From positions 14,055,501 to 14,119,500 of the forward strand of contig NC_088359.1 in the NCBI RefSeq assembly GCF_036884655.1: a stretch of 64,000 nt of DNA, given 5' to 3'. The position numbers and the translations under genes were made by a program. This document shows, one piece after another, positions 34,828 to 45,700 of the stretch (positions within the stretch are counted from its first letter, which is position 1; every line of letters starts with the position of its first letter). Below the pieces are notes generated by a model. It saw only the letters and a program-made list of their open reading frames with translations, was not told the DNA's origin and searched no databases. Source of the stretch: Musa acuminata AAA Group (Eukaryota > Streptophyta > Magnoliopsida > Zingiberales > Musaceae).

Positions 34828-35059
34828 CTATGCGTCAGTTTTTACATGCAGGGAGTCCGATGCATGGCTTCTTACTTCAAGTCGGCTGTTCCTGCGGATC
34901 CGAGGGGCATGACGCAGACGGGTCGGTCGCGCGAACGCGTCTCGGGCAGCACGAGGCCGGAGTGCGCAATTCAGTCAGGAAGCCCGGCAGAGTAGGACTC
35001 GGGAGAAATGGAGCCGATGAGGGCCGAGGAGCACTACGCAGGTGAGCTGGGTGGCGTAA

Positions 35060-35765
35060 AGCCGAAGAGCCAAGGAGCCCGGCACAGGCGGGCTGGCCGC
35101 GCAGGCGTGGTCTCGGGTGGCGTAAAGCCGAAGAACCGAGGAGCACGACGTAGGCGGGCAGGCCGCGCAGGCGTGGTCTCGGGTGGCGTAAAGCCGGAGA
35201 GCCGAGGAGCACGACGCAGGCAGGCCGCGCAGGCGTGGTCTCGGGTGGCGTAAAGCCGGAGAGCCGAGGAGCACGACGCAGGCGGGCAGGCCGCACAAGC
35301 GTGGTCTCGGGTGGCGTAAAGCCGAAGAGCCGAGGAGCACGACGCAGGCGGGCAGGCCGCGCAGGCGTGGTCTCGGGTGGCGTAAAGCCGAAGAGCCGAG
35401 GAGCACGACGCAGGCGTGGTCTCGGGTGGCGTAAAGCCGAAGAGCCGAGGAGCACGACGCAGGTGGGCAGGCCGCGCAGGCCTGGTCTCGGGTGGCGTAA
35501 AGCCGAAGAGCCGAGGAGCACGACGCAGGCGGGCAGGCCGTGCAGGCGTGGTCTCGGGTGGCGTAAAGCCGAAGAGCCGAGGAGCACGACGCAGGCGGGC
35601 AGGCCACGCAGGCGTGGTCTCGGGTGGCGTAAAGCCGAAGAGCCGAGGAGCACGACGTAGACGGGCAGGCCGTGCAGGCGTGGTCTCGGGTGGCGTAAAG
35701 CCAGAGAGCCGAGGAGCACGACGCAGGCGGGCAGGCCGCGCAGGCGTGTCTCAGGTGGTGTGAAG
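35060..35765. repeat. 66-bp minisatellite in F
   Basis: About 11 copies of a unit containing TCTCGGGTGGCGTAAAGCCG and GAGCACGACGCAGGCGGGC. Successive TCTCGGG words start at 35111, 35177, 35239, 35305, 35371, 35420, 35486, 35552, 35618, 35684 and 35748: spacing 66 except for units of 62, 49 and 64. 66 is a multiple of 3 and the unit lacks stops in several frames, so long ORFs arise on both strands. These reflect base composition and period; I do not call them genes. Confidence 0.9.
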
Positions 35766-36690
35766 CCAAAGGGGGTGTCCTCGAGCATTAAGCGACCGAG
35801 GAGGCCTCGGGCATTATGCGACCGAGGTGGCGGCCTCGGGCATTACGCGACCGAGGTGGTGGCCTCGAGCATTAAGCGACCGAGGATGCCTCGGGCATTA
35901 TGCGACCGAGGTGGTGGCCTCGGCAAGCATGGAGCCGAGACACTCGGCGCAGGCAGGCTACGGCCGAGGGACGTAACCCAGGTGGGCAAGGTAGTGGATA
36001 TGGCCGAGGAGTTTGGCACGGGCAGGCTGGCCTCACTGGCGTGTCTCGGGGTTTATGGAGCCGAGGGGCACGACGCAGGCGTACTGGCGACGCTGGTCTG
36101 TCTCGGGAACATGGAGCCAAGGAGCACGACGCAGGCGGTCTGGTCGCGCAGGTGTGTCTCGGGGATGATGGAAGCGAGGAGCACGACGCAGGCGGGCAGG
36201 CCGCGCAGGTGTGGTCTCGGTCATCATGCTGCCGAGGAGCACGACGCAGGCGAGCAGACCGCGCAGGCGTGGTCGCGAGGGCCATGCGGCCGAGTAGCAC
36301 GATCAGGCGGGCAGGACGCGAGGACGTGGCCTCGGGCACCACGCGGCCGAGGAACACGACAGGCGGTCGGGCCGCGCCGAGGTAGGTCTCGGCAGAGATT
36401 GGCCGAGGTGCTCAGTGCAGGCAGGTGCGACCGAGGTGGTGGGCTCGGCAAGCATGGAGCCGAGGCATTCGGCGCAGGCAAGTCGCGGCCGAGGGGTGTG
36501 AACCAGGTGGATAGGGCCGTGGAGTTCGGCGCGGGCAGGTTGGCCGCGCAGACGTGTCTCGGGGTTTATGGAGCCGAGGGGCACGATGCGGGCGTACTGG
36601 CGGCACTGGTCTGTCTCGGGAACATGGAGCCAAGGAGCACGACGCAGGCGGGGTGACCGCGCAGGCGCTGCTCAGACGGGCTGGCTGCTG
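35766..36690. repeat. Degenerate GC-rich repeats in F
   Basis: Irregular repeats of GCCGAG/CTCGGC words: CTCGGGCATTA(T/C)GCGACCGAGG at 35790-35930, then longer units with TGTCTCGGG...GGAGCCGAGG. A segment near 35930-36130 is repeated imperfectly at 36445-36640. No protein family is recognised. Confidence 0.75.
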
Positions 36691-38050
36691 CGCATGGGGC
36701 CGAGGGGCCGAGGCAGCGTGTAGCGCGTTGGCCGAGGCAGCGTGTTTGGCTGCAGCGTGTTGCTGCGCACGAGGCCGAGGGGCTGAGGCAGCAAGCTGCT
36801 TGCTGCGCATGGGGCTGAGGGGCTGAGGCAGCGTGTTGGCTGCGCATGTGGCCGAGTGGCCGAGGCAGCGTGCAGCGTGTTGGCTGCGCATGTGGCCGAG
36901 GCGGCGAGGCTGCGTGCTGGCTGCGCATGAGGCCGAGTGGCCGAGGCAGCGAGGCAGCGTGTTGGTTGCGCATGAGGCCGAGTGGCCGAGGCAGCGATGC
37001 TGCTTGCCGGCTGCGCATGAGGCCGAGTGGCCGAGGCAGCGAGGCAGCGTGTTGGCTGCGCATGAGGCCGAGGCAGCAGCGTGTTGGCTGCACATGAGGC
37101 CGAGTGGCCGAGGCAGCGTGCTGGCTGCGCATGAGGCCGAGTGGCCAAGGCAGCGAGGCTGCTTGCTGGCTGCGCGTGAGGCCGAGTGGCCAAGGCAGCG
37201 AGGCTGCTTGCTGGCTGCGCATGAGGCCGAGTGGCCGAGGCAGCGAGGCTGCTTGCTGGCTGCGCACGAGGCCGAGTGGCCGAGGCAGTGAAGCAGCATG
37301 TTGGCTGCGCATGGGGCCGAGTGGCCGAGGCAGCGAGGCTGCGTGCTGGCTGCGCATGAGGCCGAGTGGCCGAGGCAGCGAGGCAGCGTGTTGGCTGCGC
37401 ATGAGGCCGAGTGGCCGAGGCAGCGAGGCAGAGTGTTGGCTGCGCATGGGGCCGAGTGGCCGAGGCAGCGAGGCTGCGTGCTGGCTGCGCATGAGGCCTT
37501 GTGGCCGAGGCAGCGAGGCAGCGTGTTGGCTGCGCATGTGGCCGAGTGGCCGAGGCAGCGATGCTGCTTGCTGGCTGCGCACGAGGCCGAGTGGCCGAGG
37601 CAGCGAGGCAGCGTGTTGGCTGCACATGGGGCCGAGTGGCCGAGGCAGCGATGCTGCTTGCTGGCTGCGCACGAGGCCGAGTGGCCGAGGCAGCGAGGCT
37701 GCGTGCTGGCTGCGTATGAGGCCGAGTGGCCGAGGCAGCGAGGCAGCGTGTTGGCTGCGCATGTGGCCGAGTGGCCGAGGCAGCGAGGCTGCGTGCTGGC
37801 TGCGTATGAGGCCGAGTGGCCGAGGCAGTGAAGCAGCGTGTTGGCTGCGCATGGGGCCGAGTGGCCGAGGCAGCGGGGCTGCGTGCTGGCTGCGCATGAG
37901 GCAGAGTGGCCGAGGCAGCGAGGCAGCGTGTTGGCTGCGCATGTGGCCAAGTGGCCGAGGCAACGATGCTGCTTGCCGGCTGCGCATGAGGCCGAGTGGC
38001 CGAGGCCGCGAGGCAGCGTGTTGGCTGCGCATGTGGCCGATCGATCCCGA
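36691..38050. repeat. 45-bp minisatellite in F
   Basis: About 30 copies of a unit with GAGGCCGAGTGGCCGAGGCAGCG and TGGCTGCGCATG. TGGCTGCGC words at 37302, 37347, 37392 and 37437 show the 45-base period; longer and shorter variants occur at the left end. On the minus strand one frame gives a 15-residue repeat ([15 protein letters not shown]) that is open for hundreds of codons and continuous with the PHT1 fragment. Confidence 0.9.
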
Positions 38051-38102
38051 GGTAAGTGGGGAGCACGCTTGAGTCTGTCGGATAATACCTCGATATTCGG
38101 GG

Positions 38103-38859
38103 GCCGCCCGTTTCGCGTTCTTGGCAATAAGAGCAGTGTACCGCGCGGTCTCTGGCATCTTCATCCGCCAGTAGTAGGTTAAGGCAGCCGGGAGGGCGCC
38201 CAGCATGAGAGTTGTGCACCAGATGTAGTCGGCCTCCGGGACGGTGGAGCTGGTGCGGTCGTCCCTGTAGGCCGGATAGTCGAAGCGCTCCTTGAAGGCG
38301 GCGGAGATGATGATGGAGACGATTCCACCTGTGAGGATGCCGAAGCCTTGCGTAGTGAAAACGACTGCGATGAAGGCGTCACGGGTCTTCTTGTAGGCGT
38401 ACTCCGACATGATGGTGGCGGAGAGCAGGTAATCGCCGCCGATACCAAAGCCGAGCTAGAAGCGGAAGAGGCAGAGGGTGGCCATGACGCCCTTGGCGGT
38501 GTGACCGAGGGAGAGGCCGATCGCGATGGAGCAGATGACCAGGAGCATGAGCGTCATGCCATACACCTTCTTGCGGTCGAGCTTGTCGCCGAGCCACCCG
38601 AAGAAGAGCTGGCCGGAGAGGGCACCACAGAAGGCCACGCGGGTGATGGCAGCGGACACGTTGGGAGCGTCCCGGGTGATTTCGAGTTGGGGTCGAAGGA
38701 ATAGATGCGGCCAAGGAGCTTCGTGACGAGGGAGATGCAGAAGAGATCGTAGGCGTCGGTGAAGAAGCCCATGCCAGTAATGACGGTGGCCGTGAAGTGA
38801 TACCACCGCGTCTTGGCAAGGTCGAGTGCCCCGAGCACTTGGAGCTGACCTCCGGCCGT
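38103..38859 (-). pseudogene. PHT1: Captured PHT1 inorganic phosphate transporter fragment (N-terminal half)
   Basis: PHT1 proteins are plasma-membrane H+/phosphate symporters of the major facilitator superfamily, about 520-540 residues with 12 membrane helices. This minus-strand piece covers about 250 codons. It contains [20 protein letters not shown] and [17 protein letters not shown] (helix 1 region), [19 protein letters not shown] (MFS motif after helix 2), and [15 protein letters not shown], the PHT1 signature with proline changed to leucine. It ends near [18 protein letters not shown] in the central loop. The ancestral start codon appears as ACG (38857-38859). A small deletion shifts the frame near 38662, and a tryptophan is replaced by TAG at 38456-38458. 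It is flanked by element F repeats on both sides, so it is a gene piece carried by the element and not a resident gene. GC-rich codon third positions suggest a monocot donor. Confidence 0.9.
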
Positions 38860-39790
38860 CGTTGCAGCGTACTTTCCTTTGGTTGTGCAACCGCTCTATA
38901 AGAAGAGGAGGAGAAGAGGGAGACTAGAGCTTGGTCGCAGGAAGGAGAAGCCGAGCAGGGAGGTCTAGAGGAGAAGGCGAGGTAGGCTCTGAGAACTACG
39001 GGAGGGGCCGAGGCGCCGAAGCTGCGCAAAGATCTCGGCTGTAGCCGAGGAACTGAGGCACGCGGGTTGGCTGCGCGCGTGGGACCGAGGGGCCCACGAG
39101 AGGTCGAGGCGCGCGGGCTGGTCGCGCGCGTGGGACCGAGGCGTCGAGGCGCTCGGCGCGGTCGCGCTGGCCGCACGCGTGGGACACGGTCGGGCTGGCC
39201 GCGCGCGTGGGACGCAGGCGGGCTGGCCGCGCGCATGGGACCGAGGGGCCCGAGGCGCGGGGGTTGGCCGCGCGCGTGGGGCCGAGTGGCCGAGGCAGCG
39301 AGGCTGGTCGCGCGCGTGGGGCCGACGTGGGCGAGGCGCGCGGGGCCGAGCCACGCGCGTGGGGCCGAGTGGCCGAGGTGCGCGGGCTGGTCGCGCGCGT
39401 GGGGCCGAGTGGCCGAGGTGCGCGGGCTGGTCGCGCGCGTGAGGCCGAGGCAGCAAGCTGCTGAGGCGGGCTGACCGCGCACGTGGGACCGAGGGGTCAA
39501 CACGCAGTCGCGGAGCCGAAGCGCGCGGGGTGGTCGCGCGCATGGGGCCAAGTCGCGCGAGGCGCGCGGGCCGTTCGCGCGGGTGGTTGCGCAGGGCCGA
39601 GCCGCAGGCGTGGGGGCCGACGCGGGCGAGACGCGCGGGGCCGAGGCGCTCGGGGCCGACGCGGGCGAGACGCGCGGGGCCGAGGCGCTCGGGGCCGAGG
39701 AGCCGAGAACAGCCCCGGAAGTCGCTGCTGCTGGTGCAGGTCGGCTGTAGTGGAGCAACCAAGGAGAAGACTAACGTACCGTCATTCCGG
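38860..39790. repeat. GC-rich repeats of F between PHT1 fragment and 5' LTR
   Basis: After about 130 bases of non-repetitive sequence (possibly PHT1 leader or element leader), CGCGCGTGGGGCCGAGTGGCC-type units follow, with a 40-base period at 39341-39440 and a 39-base period at 39611-39700. They share the GGCCGAG core with the other two arrays. Confidence 0.75.
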
Positions 39791-39791
39791 G

Positions 39792-39808
39792 CCCTCCTTC
39801 TAGCGCCA
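39792..39808 (-). other. Candidate primer binding site of F
   Basis: Minus strand TGGCGCTAGAAGGAGGG, three bases from the LTR. It begins with TGG as a tRNA 3' CCA complement should. I do not know which tRNA it matches; it is not the Met site used by the copia elements here. Confidence 0.6.
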
Positions 39809-39811
39809 ATC

Positions 39812-40385
39812 TGTTACGGTCAGTAACTTTTTAAGCCGTGGCCTCGGGGCCGTCGCGGCTCGGTTCGGGGGTCCGGATGTCGGGGATCTCGGGCGACGTC
39901 CCTCGGGGTCTCCCAGCTGCCGAGCTCGGTGGTTCGGGTCGGGAGGTCGGGTCGGTAAGTCGGGTCTTCCCGGTGGTTCGGGTCGGGAGGTCGGGTCTTC
40001 CCGGTGGTTCGGGTCGGGAGGTCGGGTCGGTAGGTCGGGTCGGGAAGAAGCTCCGCCACAGCGCCAGGAAGAGGCGACACCGTCTCGCACCTGCACACAG
40101 GTCGGGCCGGGGTGCTCGACCCGACCCCTCCGACGATCAAGTTAGAGAAAGATGTGGAGGGGGGGTTTAGGAGGAGGAGAAACCTCCGTCTGTTGAGTGT
40201 GTGATCCCCCCCCTTTTTGCCAAGGGCTCGGGGGTATTTATAGAGGAGGTTTGATGTTACCTGATGCAAGGCAGGACTGTACCTTTGGTTGCGTGGGAGG
40301 CTGAGCTGCTGTAGGGTATGGCGAGCCTCGGGCAGTGTGTTACTCAGGGGGATGGCGTGTCACATTGCCATTTTTGTCCCTATCA
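39812..40385 (-). repeat. Element F LTR (5' LTR on minus strand)
   Basis: 574 bases, 28 longer than its partner, mainly through an extra copy of a TCTTCCCGGTGGTTCGGGTC unit. The minus-strand TATA box is TATTTATA at 40235-40242. Confidence 0.9.
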
Positions 40386-40390
40386 CTATT

Positions 40391-41404
40391 CATGACATAG
40401 CATGTCGTATTTACGGCTTCAACCCAAAAATATTTGGGTAGGCTATGTTCATTTAACACGGTTCTTGCCATTTCTTGTAAGTTTCTATTTTTTCTTTCTA
40501 CTACTCCATTTTGTTGAAGATTTCATGGAGTAGAGAAATTGTAGTTGTATCCATTGGATTTACAAAATTCTTGGAAATCACGGTTTTGAAATTCACCACT
40601 GTGACCACTTCGAATTGATGAAATCATAAAACTCTTTTTGTTTTAAACAAGTTTATAAAACATAGAGAAATACCTAAAGCATTCACTTTTATGTTCCAAA
40701 AAGTAATTTCTTGTGTATCTACTATAATCATCCACGATAACAAAGGCATATTTGCTACCTCCTAGGCTTGATGTAACAATTTGTTCGAACAAGTACATAT
40801 AGATCAATTGCAATGGTTTAGAGGTGCTTATTTGGTTCTTTGGTTTGAAGCTATTTTTTATTTTATTTTCTTAATTAACATGTATCACATATATTGTCTT
40901 TAATGAACTTAATGTGAGGAATTCCTCTTACAAGTTCTTTAGATGACATTTGAAAGATTAGTTTCATGCTAGCATGACCTAATCTCCTATGTTAAAGCCA
41001 AGCATCATCATTTAAAATCGAAAGACATATTTCATTACAAAGATCATCAATGTTGATAGTGTATACATTTTTTTGTTTTAGGGCAATCATAGATCTATTT
41101 TTGTATGGTTTTTCTATAATACAAGCATTCGATTCAAATCTAACAATATATCCTTTATCACACAATTGACTAATGCTTAAAAGGTTATGCTTTAAGCCAT
41201 CAACTAATAACAAATCTTCAATAAAAAAGTTGGATGTGTTGTTACCTGTGGTTCATTTGCCAATGATTTTACCCTTGTTGTTGTCTCCAAAGGTGATATA
41301 TCCTTTGTCTAGGCTAGTGAGCTTAGAGAATTGAGATGGATCTCTAGTCATATGCCTTGAGCATCCACTATCAAGGTACCATCTCTTGCCCCTAGCTTGT
41401 GATG
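40391..41404 (-). pseudogene. pol: Element D pol: integrase core, pre-integrase and protease
   Basis: Minus strand continuation of D's pol beyond F. The integrase part is heavily decayed, with DDYSRYTQ-like and SIRSGHSGEF-like remnants. 40992-41213 is open and gives the segment after the protease (VDGLKHNLLSISQLCDKGYI ... LCNEICLSILNDDAWL). The protease site (WYLDSGCSRHM) is readable at about 41350-41385. Stops and frameshifts separate the blocks. Confidence 0.8.
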
Positions 41405-43003
41405 GTAACCGTTTCTACAAAAAGGATGATTTTTATATATACATTTGACCTTGGATGCCTCAAAAATCAATTGGCTTAACTTATCATTTTATATGAAGTT
41501 CTTTATAGTTCCTTTAAGAACCAAAATCAATTTTTGTTGACTACATTTCTTAAATGGACAATGATAAGATATATGTCCAAATTTATAACAAAAGTTACAT
41601 TTGTTTCGGGGTAAAACATGCAAAGTAGGGCCTTTAACAAAGGTGGTTGGATTTTGGTGAGAGCTACTCACAAATCTGATTCCGCCTTTTCTATGAACGT
41701 GACCCTTGTTGGCAAGGATCATGTTCAAGGACTTGCTACCAACCTCAAATTTTTCTAAGGTTTCTTTGAGTAGCAAGTTTTCCTTTTGAAGTATTTCTAG
41801 TTCATCACATTTCATACATGGAGCTAAACTATCATTGTGCTCAACTTTTAATATATCGAAATCACTAGCAAGAGAAGTATGCTCTTTTTTCAATAATTTA
41901 TACTTTTTACTAATTAATTTATATTAATCAAATAAATTATGAAAATTATTTAATAGTTCATCAAAGGATAAATTTGCATCAAAGGAACTACTCACCTCAT
42001 CTCCAATAGCCATTAGCGCATAGTAAGCAACTTGCTCGGTGTTAGTTGGCTCCTCTTCTTCGAATGCACTTGAGTCATCCTAAGTTGCTTTAAGAGCCTT
42101 CTACTTTTTCGGTAACTTCCTCTTTGCTTGGGGACATTCACTCTTGAAGTGTCCCGACTTTTTGCATTCATAGTATATCACTTATTCATTCTTAGGTTCA
42201 AATTTATTTTTTGTATCATTTTTAAATTTATTTCTTTTTATGAATTTTTTGAACTTTCTTGTCAAGAGTGCCAAGTCTTCATCAAAGTCCTCATCACTTG
42301 AATTTTTTTTCAAGTGGTCTTCTTGAGTTCTTAGTGCCATATTCTTCCTATTCTTTAGAAGGTTATTTTCAAACTCTTCATGAGCATTACAAGTCATCTC
42401 ATAAGTCATTAGTGACCTGATTAATTCTTTAAGAGGAAAGTTATTTAAATCTTTGGCCTCTTGAATAGCTGTGACTTTAGGATCTCAACTCTTTGGAAGG
42501 GATCGTAGAATTTTTTTAACAAGTTCAAAATCCAATAAACCTTTACCAAGTCCTTTTAGACCATTGACGACATCCGTAAATCGGGTGTATATGTCTCTAA
42601 TGGTCTCACTCGATTTCATCCGAAATAACTCATAAGTATGCACTAAAAGATTAATTTTCAACTCCTTCACTCTACTAGTGCATTCATGAGTCACTTCGAG
42701 TGTGTACCAAGTATCAAAAGTGGCTTCATAAATAGACACACGATTGAACTCGTTTTAATCTAAAGCATCAAACCGGACATTCATAGCCTTTGCGTTTAAA
42801 ACGAAAGTCTTCTTCTCCAACAAATTCCAATCATTCATTGGAAGAGAAGACTTTTGTAACCCATTTTCAATAATATTCCATAATTTGAAATCCATTGAAC
42901 TTAGGAAAATCTTTATTCTAGTCTTTCAATATGTGTAATCCATCCTATTGAATATCGGCGGACGTGTAATTGAATGACCCTCTTGGTTGCCGGCAAATGT
43001 CAT
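41405..43003 (-). pseudogene. gag: Element D gag
   Basis: Minus strand, ATG at 43001-43003 (start MTFAGNQEGHSITRPP). The UBN2 core is broken by several stops (the YTYW tryptophan is lost). Open pieces: 42485-42739 (core), 42182-42409 (acidic/basic region SSDEDFDEDLALL), and 41489-41893 (coiled coil and knuckle CNFCYKFGHISYHC). The gag end near 41418 has the conserved TTGTAGAAA, one base out of frame. A perfect donor-like GAG|GTGAGT lies at about 41990-41998. Confidence 0.83.
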
Positions 43004-43041
43004 ATCTCTTAGGTTTTAAATCAAAATGAGAGTGAACCTTT

Positions 43042-43053
43042 GCTCTGATACTA
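43042..43053 (-). other. Primer binding site of D
   Basis: Plus strand GCTCTGATACTA, minus strand TAGTATCAGAGC: one mismatch to the initiator tRNA-Met site. Confidence 0.85.
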
Positions 43054-43055
43054 AT

Positions 43056-43495
43056 TGTTAGGATCAAGAGCGGTACTAAGAGGGGGGGGGGGGTGAATTA
43101 GTTGAGCGAAAAATTCTTCGATTTCATAGAAAGTTTATCTCGATTCAAATCATTTCGGAAAGATGTTGAACTTAAGACTTTCATAAGAATGTAAGGAGAA
43201 GCTCAATGAGATTTGCAGTAAAGTAAATTGCATAAAATGAAAAGCAAACCAGAATATAGAGTGGTTCGGTCAATAAGACCTACATCCACTTCGGATTCGT
43301 CCTTCGTCGAGGTCACCGGCTTCCACTTAAGGCCTTCCTTCAATAGGCGTAGACCAACCACCTTTTACGGCGCTTTCTCCTTTTTTCGAGTTTAGGAGAC
43401 AACCCTTATAAGTTTCACTCCTCTTTCTTGGATGGTTACAAGGCAAAGAGAGAGAGGAGGCGAACTCTTCTCACTTTTATAACACTTTTCACACC
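43056..43495 (-). repeat. Element D 5' LTR, truncated
   Basis: TGTTAGGATCAAGAGCGGTAC up to AACACTTTTCACAC; the partner LTR continues past this point (30240). E's RT sequence follows directly, so the rest of the LTR has been lost or E abuts by recombination. No target duplication is visible. Confidence 0.82.
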
Positions 43496-45700
43496 CTAAA
43501 AAGAAGGTTAGTTCCCCCATTAGGCTCATTTCAGACTCTAGACTCATGCTTTTAGCAAATGATTCACAAAAGGATTCATTTGTAGAACAAAAAATAATAG
43601 CATCAACATAAATTTGAACAATAAAAAAATTATTTTCAAAATTTTTGATAAACAATGTAGTATTGACCTTGCCTTTAGAGAAATTATTTTGAATAAGAAA
43701 AGAGCTAAGTCTCCCATACCAAGCTCTTGGGGCTTGTTTTAAACCATAAAGAGCTTTAGTCAATTTACACACATGATTGGGGAACTTATCATTCTAAAAT
43801 CCAGGGGATTGTTCAACATAAACTTCTTCGGAATAAAGCCATTAAGAAAAGAACTTTTAACATCCATTTGAAATAACTTAAAATTATTACTACTAGCATA
43901 GGCAATGAGCATCCTTATAGCTTCTAATCGTGTCACAGGAGCGAAGGTTTCTTCATAATCGATATCTTCTCCTTGGTTAAAACCGTTGGTCACTAATCTA
44001 GCCATATTTCTAAACACGATACCAAATTCATCTTGCTTGTTTTTAAAGACTCATTTAGTACCAATAACTAAATGGTCATTTGGCCTTGGAACAAGATTCC
44101 ACATCTCATTTCTCTCAAATTGATTTAACTTTTCTTGCATTGCGATAACCCATGAATCATCTTTCAAGGCCTCGTCAATGCATTTAGGTTAAATTTGGGA
44201 GAGAAAAGCGACGTTGGCACAAAATTTTTTAAGAGAAGAATGAGTTTGAACCCCCTTTTAATGTGTCTCCTATGATTAGCTCCTTAGGATGAGCATCTAC
44301 ATACTTCCATTCCTTGGGTAAGGATGTTTCAGAAGAAGATGCATCCAAGTTGCTAGATGGAGAAAGGGTTTTATTTAAATTTAAAGCATCAAAGTTAAGA
44401 TCATTATCAAAATCATTTTTCTTAGTTACGAAAACTTCATTAAAAACCACATGAATAGACTCTTCTATAATCAAGGTTCTTTTGTTCAAGATACAAAAAG
44501 CCTTAGAAATAGAAAAATAACTAAGAAAAATTCTTTCATCGGATTTTGCATTAAACTTTCCTAAGATATCTAATTCATTCAAGATAAAGCATTTACATCC
44601 AAAAACTTTAAAATATGAAACGTTGGGTTTTTTTGTTGTTCCACAACTCATAAGGAGTTTTGGATAGTAATGGTCTTACTAGAACCCTATTTATGATATA
44701 GCATGTCGTATTTACGGCTTTGGCCCAAAAATATTTGGGTAGGCTATCTTCATTTAACATGGTTCTTGTCATTTCTTGTAAGTTTCTATTTTTTCTTTCT
44801 ATTACTTCATTTTGTTGAGAATTTCTTGAAGTAGATAAATTGTGATTGTATCTATTAGAATCACAAAATTATTGGAAATCATGGTTTTGAAATTCACCAT
44901 CGTGATCACTTCTAATTGATGAAATCATAAAACCCTTTTCGTTTTGAACAAGTTTACAAAACTTAGAGAAATACCTAAACTAATCACTTTTGTGTGCCAA
45001 AAAGTAAGTCTATGTGTATCTACTATAATCATCCATGATAACAAAGGCGTATTTACTACCTCCTAGGCTTGATGTAGCAATTGGTCCGAACAAGTCCGTA
45101 AGGATCAATTGCAATGATTTAGAGGTGCTTATTTGGTTCTTTGGTTTGAAGCTACTTTTTATTTATTTTCCTAGTTGACATGCATCACTTATATTGTCTT
45201 TAATGAACTTAATGTGAGGAATTCCTTTTACAAGTTGATTAGATGAGATTTGAGAGATTAGTTTTATGCTAGCGTGACCTAATCTCCTATGTCAAAGCCA
45301 AGCATCATCATTTAAAATCAAAAGACACATTTCATTAAAAAGATCATCAATGTTGATAGTGTATATATTATTTTATTTTAGGGTAATTATAGATATGTTT
45401 TTGTATGATTTTTCTATGATATAAGCATTCGATTCAAATATAACAATATATCCTTTATCACATAATTGACTAATGCTCAAAAGGTTATGCTTTAAGCCAT
45501 CAACTAATAACACATCTTCAATAAAAAAAGTTGGATGTGTTACCTATGGTTCATTTGCCAATGATTTAACCTTTTTATTATCTCCGAAGGTGACATATCC
45601 TTCGTCTAGGCTAGTGAGCTTAGAGAATTGACATGGATCTCCAGTCATATGTCTTGAGCATTCACTATCAAGGTACCATCTCTTCCTCCTAGCTTGTGAT
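43496..45700 (-). pseudogene. pol: Element E pol (RT, integrase, protease), 3'-truncated
   Basis: Minus strand. RT 43496-44017 has [40 protein letters not shown] and YVDAIIFCSTN, the second catalytic aspartate being replaced by alanine. RT stops at LTFFLG where D's LTR begins, so RNase H and the 3' LTR are missing. 44229-44651 is the integrase C-terminal region and linker. 44700-45300 is a decayed integrase core and pre-integrase. The protease site near 45665 reads DSECSRHM, with the glycine changed to glutamate. Confidence 0.83.

Larger units (their letters stand above)
34262..40385 (-). mobile_element. Element F: LTR element with captured PHT1 fragment and GC-rich minisatellites
   Basis: 6124 bases, TGTTACGG to CCTATCA, with perfect 5-bp target duplication CTATT. 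LTRs are 546 and 574 bases. The purine-rich tract next to the left LTR and the primer-like site next to the right one place it on the minus strand. The interior has no Gag or Pol. It consists of a 66-bp array, degenerate GC-rich repeats, a 45-bp array, a 757-base N-terminal fragment of a PHT1 phosphate transporter in element sense, and further GC-rich repeats. The LTRs differ by a few substitutions, a short T-run change and one 30-base repeat unit, so the element is not old. It must rely on proteins supplied in trans. Confidence 0.9.
29778..43495 (-). mobile_element. Element D: decayed Sirevirus-like copia element, split by F
   Basis: Minus strand: gag (43003 down to about 41405), protease, integrase, RT, RNase H (about 32237) and an AT-rich tail, between LTRs 29778-31071 and 43056-43495. 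The second LTR is truncated by abutment with E. F (6124 bases) sits in the integrase. Without F the internal part is about 5.86 kb. All reading frames are broken. Confidence 0.85.

Noticed and set aside
35060..35765. CRISPR-like array
   Set aside because: Units are contiguous with no variable spacers, and the sequence is clearly nuclear plant DNA.
34877..38410. Very long ORFs (about 260-614 codons) on both strands and in several frames across 34877-38410
   Set aside because: They overlap each other in many frames and consist of the 66-bp and 45-bp repeats. Stop-free GC-rich units with periods divisible by three produce them automatically. Only the PHT1-linked one is kept as a question.
38103..38859. 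Functional PHT1 gene
   Set aside because: No start codon, a frameshift, an internal stop, only half of the protein, and repeats on both sides.
43056..43495. E as a clean insertion into D's LTR
   Set aside because: No E LTR or target duplication is present at the joint and D's LTR does not resume on the far side, so truncation or recombination fits better.
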